Assembly: GCA_964437945.1 (NCBI GenBank)
Contig: CAYTJF010000011.1
Span: 1-45,490, forward strand
Source: Granulosicoccus sp964437945
GTDB taxonomy: Bacteria > Pseudomonadota > Gammaproteobacteria > Granulosicoccales > Granulosicoccaceae
Reading direction: 5' to 3'
DNA length: 45,490 nt
The translations under genes were made by a program, and so were the position numbers. Below are positions 43,050 to 45,490 of the stretch, in pieces. The notes beneath the pieces are model-generated. The model was not told the origin of the DNA, did no database searches, and saw nothing but the letters and a program-made list of their open reading frames with translations. Position 1 is the first letter of the stretch. Every line of letters begins with the position of its first letter.

Positions 43050-45064
43050 GCTGCCCCCTGCTGAGTAGTTGCTTCAGAGTCTACATTCTGAATTCTAACG
43101 TTAGCTTCGATGGTGCCGGTGCGTCCGTCTTCAAAGGTTACACTGGTGGAGACAAATTGTTCCGACTTCTCAGAGTACAGGGCTTCAATTAATTCTCCAT
43201 ATCGATCGACTATAAAACTTCGACGCACTTTCAAGGTTCTTGTCAGCTCCCCATCGTCCGCATCAAGCTCTTTGTGCAGCACCAGAAAACGTTTTATTTG
43301 CGCACCGGCCACGCGAGACTCTGCCGCCAAATCCTTGTTTACTTTTACCACGTGCGCATGCACCATTTCATACACCTGCGGATGTGCAGCCAACTCTTGA
43401 TACGAGCCGTAGACAATATTGTTGCGTTCAGCCCAATTACTCACAGCGGTTAAATCTATATTGATAAATACGGCTACATAGTCGCGTCCGTCACCAAATG
43501 CCACAACCTCTTTAATATCGGAGTAAAACTTCAATTTGTTTTCAATGTACTTGGGGGGAAACAAGCTACCGTTGTTTAGCTTGCCAACATCTTTTGATCG
43601 ATCAATAATACGCAGGTGCCCGGCATCATCAATGAATCCAGCATCTCCAGTATGAACCCAACCATCATTGGTTTTGGTGGTTCCGGTCGCCTCTTCGTTT
43701 TTGTAGTAACCCATAAATACGCCCGGTGAGCGATAGAGTACCTCTCCGTTATCAGCAATATCTATCTCAACTTCCAACGATGGTGGGCCGACCGTGTTGG
43801 CATCAATTTGACCGTCCGGTTGAGCAGTAATATAAACACTGGCTTCAGTTTGTCCATAAAGCTGTTTAAGATTGATACCGAGCGAGCGATAAAATCGAAA
43901 AATATCTGGCCCTATGGCTTCCCCCGCCGTGTAGGCAACACGTACTTTGCTCATCCCAAGGCGGTTCTTTAGCGGGCCATAAACGAATAGTCGCCCCATG
44001 CCATAAAGCATACTTCCCACGGGCGAGACTGATTCATTGTTCAGGATTTTTTCACCGTAGCGGTTCGCAACTTTAATAAAGTAGTTAAACATACCGCGCT
44101 TTAGCCGACTGGCGTCTTCCATATTGACGCTAATACTGGTGAGTAAATTTTCAAACACGCGCGGTGGAGCGAAAAAATAGCTTGGTGCAATTTCACGTCG
44201 GTCGGAAGTAACCGTATCAGGATCCTCAGGACAACAAACACAATAGGCTGCCGTGTATGATTGGCCATAAGAGAACACATGATCACCTACCCACGCCAAT
44301 GGAAGATACGCAATCGTTTCTTCCTGATCGTTTAATGAATCGAACCGGTTGGCATTCAAACTGGTGATGATCAAATTGCGATAAGACAACATGACACCTT
44401 TTGGCCTGCCGGTAGTACCTGAGGTATAGAGAATCACGCAAAGCGCATCAGTGTCGAGGCGATCTATGTCATCACACCATTTTGCAATGGCGCCCGGGTC
44501 ACGTTCAATTACCTGTTCTCCTGATCGCTGTACAGCTGTAAAAGCATGCACGCGCGTCGCGTCGTACTGTCGCATGCCACGATCTTCGTCATAGATCACA
44601 CACTGCAACTGGGCCAGGGTTTCCTGCAATGACAGCACTTTATCGACTTGTTCTTGATCCTGGCATATTGCATAACGAATACTGGCATGATCGAGTACAT
44701 AGCCCATCTCTTGCGCAACAGAATCGGAATAAACCGGAACAGGCACCCCGCCTGCGGCTTGTATTGCTGCAAAGCTCCAATACAAGCGAGGACGATTATT
44801 GCCAATGATAGCGACCTTGTCGCCAGGCTGGAGCCCAAGCTCAAGCAGCCCCATGGAAAAACTCCGGATTTCAACCAGCAGATCTGACCAGGTCCATTCG
44901 CGCCATATCCCCAGGTCTTTGTGGCGCATGGCGACACGGTCCCGGTATTGCTCAGCATTGTGCAATAAGTAGTGAGGAAAACTTGGAAGTGCCTGAGCCT
45001 GACGGGCAATATCACTATGTTCGACAACCGATTTGTTCATTACTATTTGTTGTGCCTCTGACAT
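43046..45064 (-). CDS. AMP-forming acyl-CoA ligase (long-chain type)
   Basis: A 672-aa ANL ligase of the long-chain acyl-CoA synthetase group. Motifs: the P-loop LYTSGTTGRPKGVMLSY, AYLPLAWVGDHVFSY, the QLYGQTEASVYITAQ block, GWVHTGDAGFIDDAGHLRIIDR hinge (GDAGF and RIIDRSKD) and KYIENKLK. The C-terminal section is long, as in the FadD15-like branch. It heads a cluster with a Liv-type importer, which is a known arrangement for activating an imported carboxylic acid. Start ATG 45064; ATG 45040 with GAGG upstream is an alternative. Confidence 0.88.
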   Translation of the reverse strand: MSEAQQIVMNKSVVEHSDIARQAQALPSFPHYLLHNAEQYRDRVAMRHKDLGIWREWTWSDLLVEIRSFSMGLLELGLQPGDKVAIIGNNRPRLYWSFAAIQAAGGVPVPVYSDSVAQEMGYVLDHASIRYAICQDQEQVDKVLSLQETLAQLQCVIYDEDRGMRQYDATRVHAFTAVQRSGEQVIERDPGAIAKWCDDIDRLDTDALCVILYTSGTTGRPKGVMLSYRNLIITSLNANRFDSLNDQEETIAYLPLAWVGDHVFSYGQSYTAAYCVCCPEDPDTVTSDRREIAPSYFFAPPRVFENLLTSISVNMEDASRLKRGMFNYFIKVANRYGEKILNNESVSPVGSMLYGMGRLFVYGPLKNRLGMSKVRVAYTAGEAIGPDIFRFYRSLGINLKQLYGQTEASVYITAQPDGQIDANTVGPPSLEVEIDIADNGEVLYRSPGVFMGYYKNEEATGTTKTNDGWVHTGDAGFIDDAGHLRIIDRSKDVGKLNNGSLFPPKYIENKLKFYSDIKEVVAFGDGRDYVAVFINIDLTAVSNWAERNNIVYGSYQELAAHPQVYEMVHAHVVKVNKDLAAESRVAGAQIKRFLVLHKELDADDGELTRTLKVRRSFIVDRYGELIEALYSEKSEQFVSTSVTFEDGRTGTIEANVRIQNVDSEATTQQGAA

Positions 45065-45206
45065 TGATTATCGCGCCTTTGACAACGAATCATGTTCATG
45101 CCCAGTGCCTTGCTTCCAATGCTGAACATGCCGTTGGAACGAAAATGGCCTTAGAACCTACTTTACGCAACTATGCCCAAAAGCCCAAATACTAATGACC
45201 AGGATG

Positions 45207-45238
45207 ATAATATTGCTTTACGTTGACGTAAAGGTCAA
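45207..45238 (-). promoter_or_regulatory. Promoter with long spacer and MerR/LiuR-type palindrome
   Basis: On the minus strand TTGACC (45238-45233) is followed by a -10 of TATTAT (45212-45207, 20-nt spacer) or ATATTA (19 nt). The spacer is filled by CTTTACGTCAACGTAAAG (45233-45216), a near-perfect palindrome with two ACGT cores. A 19-20 bp spacer with a palindrome in it is the hallmark of promoters controlled by MerR-family activators. From memory, LiuR-type regulators of branched-chain amino acid and acyl-CoA catabolism bind similar ACGT palindromes. Sets the expected control of the downstream ligase-importer operon. Confidence 0.6.
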
Positions 45239-45302
45239 GTAAAAGCAGCATTGAACCAAATCTGGATAGAGGAGGATACCGGTCTGCGATCAAGGACACA
45301 GT

Positions 45303-45320
45303 CCACCTGCGCGCAGGTGG
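45303..45320. promoter_or_regulatory. Perfect 18-bp palindrome
   Basis: CCACCTGCGCGCAGGTGG reads the same on both strands and extends weakly outward (AG/CT with a T-G wobble). It lies about 65-95 nt upstream of the MerR-like promoter and could be an operator, or a hairpin terminator for a gene entering from the right edge. Confidence 0.5.
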
Positions 45321-45436
45321 GCTGCTAAGCGACGCAAAAAATGGTAGTTGAGATACATGTCACTGTATTCTCGATTTTTCTTGAATTGCTTTGTCAGGTG
45401 ATCATTAGCAAACAGCTAATTTACAGCGGTTGTATT

Positions 45437-45453
45437 CTAGTGGTCCATCCACT
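45437..45453. repeat. Short hairpin repeat, copy 2
   Basis: CTAGTGGTCCATCCACT matches 20555-20571 exactly over 17 nt. Here the right arm is truncated by one mismatch (CCACTT), leaving a 5-bp stem. Confidence 0.6.
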
Positions 45454-45490
45454 TGATACGTTCGAGTTCAGCGTGACTGTCTGCGTTCGC

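Larger units (their letters stand above)
45065..45490. other. Upstream region of the ligase/importer operon
   Basis: No gene seen. It holds the MerR-like promoter (45207-45238), an 18-bp perfect palindrome (45303-45320) and a second copy of the hairpin repeat (45437-45453), described separately. A 5' untranslated region of about 135 nt would separate the promoter from ATG 45064. Confidence 0.5.

Overview
The window looks like chromosome from a heterotrophic, probably marine, gammaproteobacterium of moderate GC content (judged by eye). The evidence is a complete System I cytochrome c maturation operon with gammaproteobacterial-type CcmE, CcmG and CcmH, Liv-type ABC importers coupled to CoA ligases, a YciA thioesterase, acetoacetyl-CoA ligase, DUF1285, and a hybrid kinase with a REC-GGDEF-EAL partner. 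There is no phage, IS element, CRISPR array, rRNA or tRNA that I can support. One run of 100 N (30943-31042) is an assembly gap.

Layout. (1) 1-6206: a short two-helix membrane protein; a periplasmic substrate-binding/OmpA fusion (minus); a membrane desaturase and aquaporin Z (minus); a DUF1643 gene followed by an ORF that looks like the collapsed remains of a siderophore/haem/B12-type ABC importer (FecCD permease pieces fused in frame to an ATPase tail). (2) 6236-16071 (minus): a tight five-gene unit. A GAF + HlyD-like adaptor, a PqqD-like + M50 protease + HlyD-like protein and a third HlyD-like adaptor are followed by a hybrid histidine kinase with two HPt domains and a REC-GGDEF-EAL regulator whose GGDEF half is degenerate. 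No pump is encoded with the adaptors. (3) 16326-19082: an FAD-linked oxidase and an MFS transporter, convergent over a long hairpin. (4) 19503-21566: an unrecognised coiled-coil protein and two unrecognised probable lipoproteins. (5) 21889-27006 (minus): a complete Liv-type importer (SBP, two permeases, two ATPases) followed by a short XRE regulator resembling only the DNA-binding half of BoxR/BzdR, which suggests an aromatic acid substrate. (6) 27139-33282 (minus): ccmABCDEFGH, with DUF1285 just upstream. (7) 33982-45064 (minus): acyl-CoA ligase, LivG, LivH, LivM, SBP, LivF, PaaK-like ligase, YciA-type thioesterase and acetoacetyl-CoA ligase. This is an uptake-and-activation cluster for an organic acid. 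Its promoter (about 45207-45238) has a 19-20 bp spacer filled by an ACGT-type palindrome, the arrangement of MerR-family (LiuR-like) control.

A feature running across the window is the number of short tandem duplications (12-18 nt), both between genes and inside the 3' ends of ccmC, ccmD and ccmF. The assembly gap falls inside one of these arrays. Repeat phase predicts that the real gap is 8+15k nt, which would restore the ccmC frame to a stop at 30907.

The best candidates for something little described are the adaptor/M50/two-component cluster (6236-16071), the collapsed importer ORF (5754-6206), and the coiled-coil/lipoprotein trio (19503-21566).
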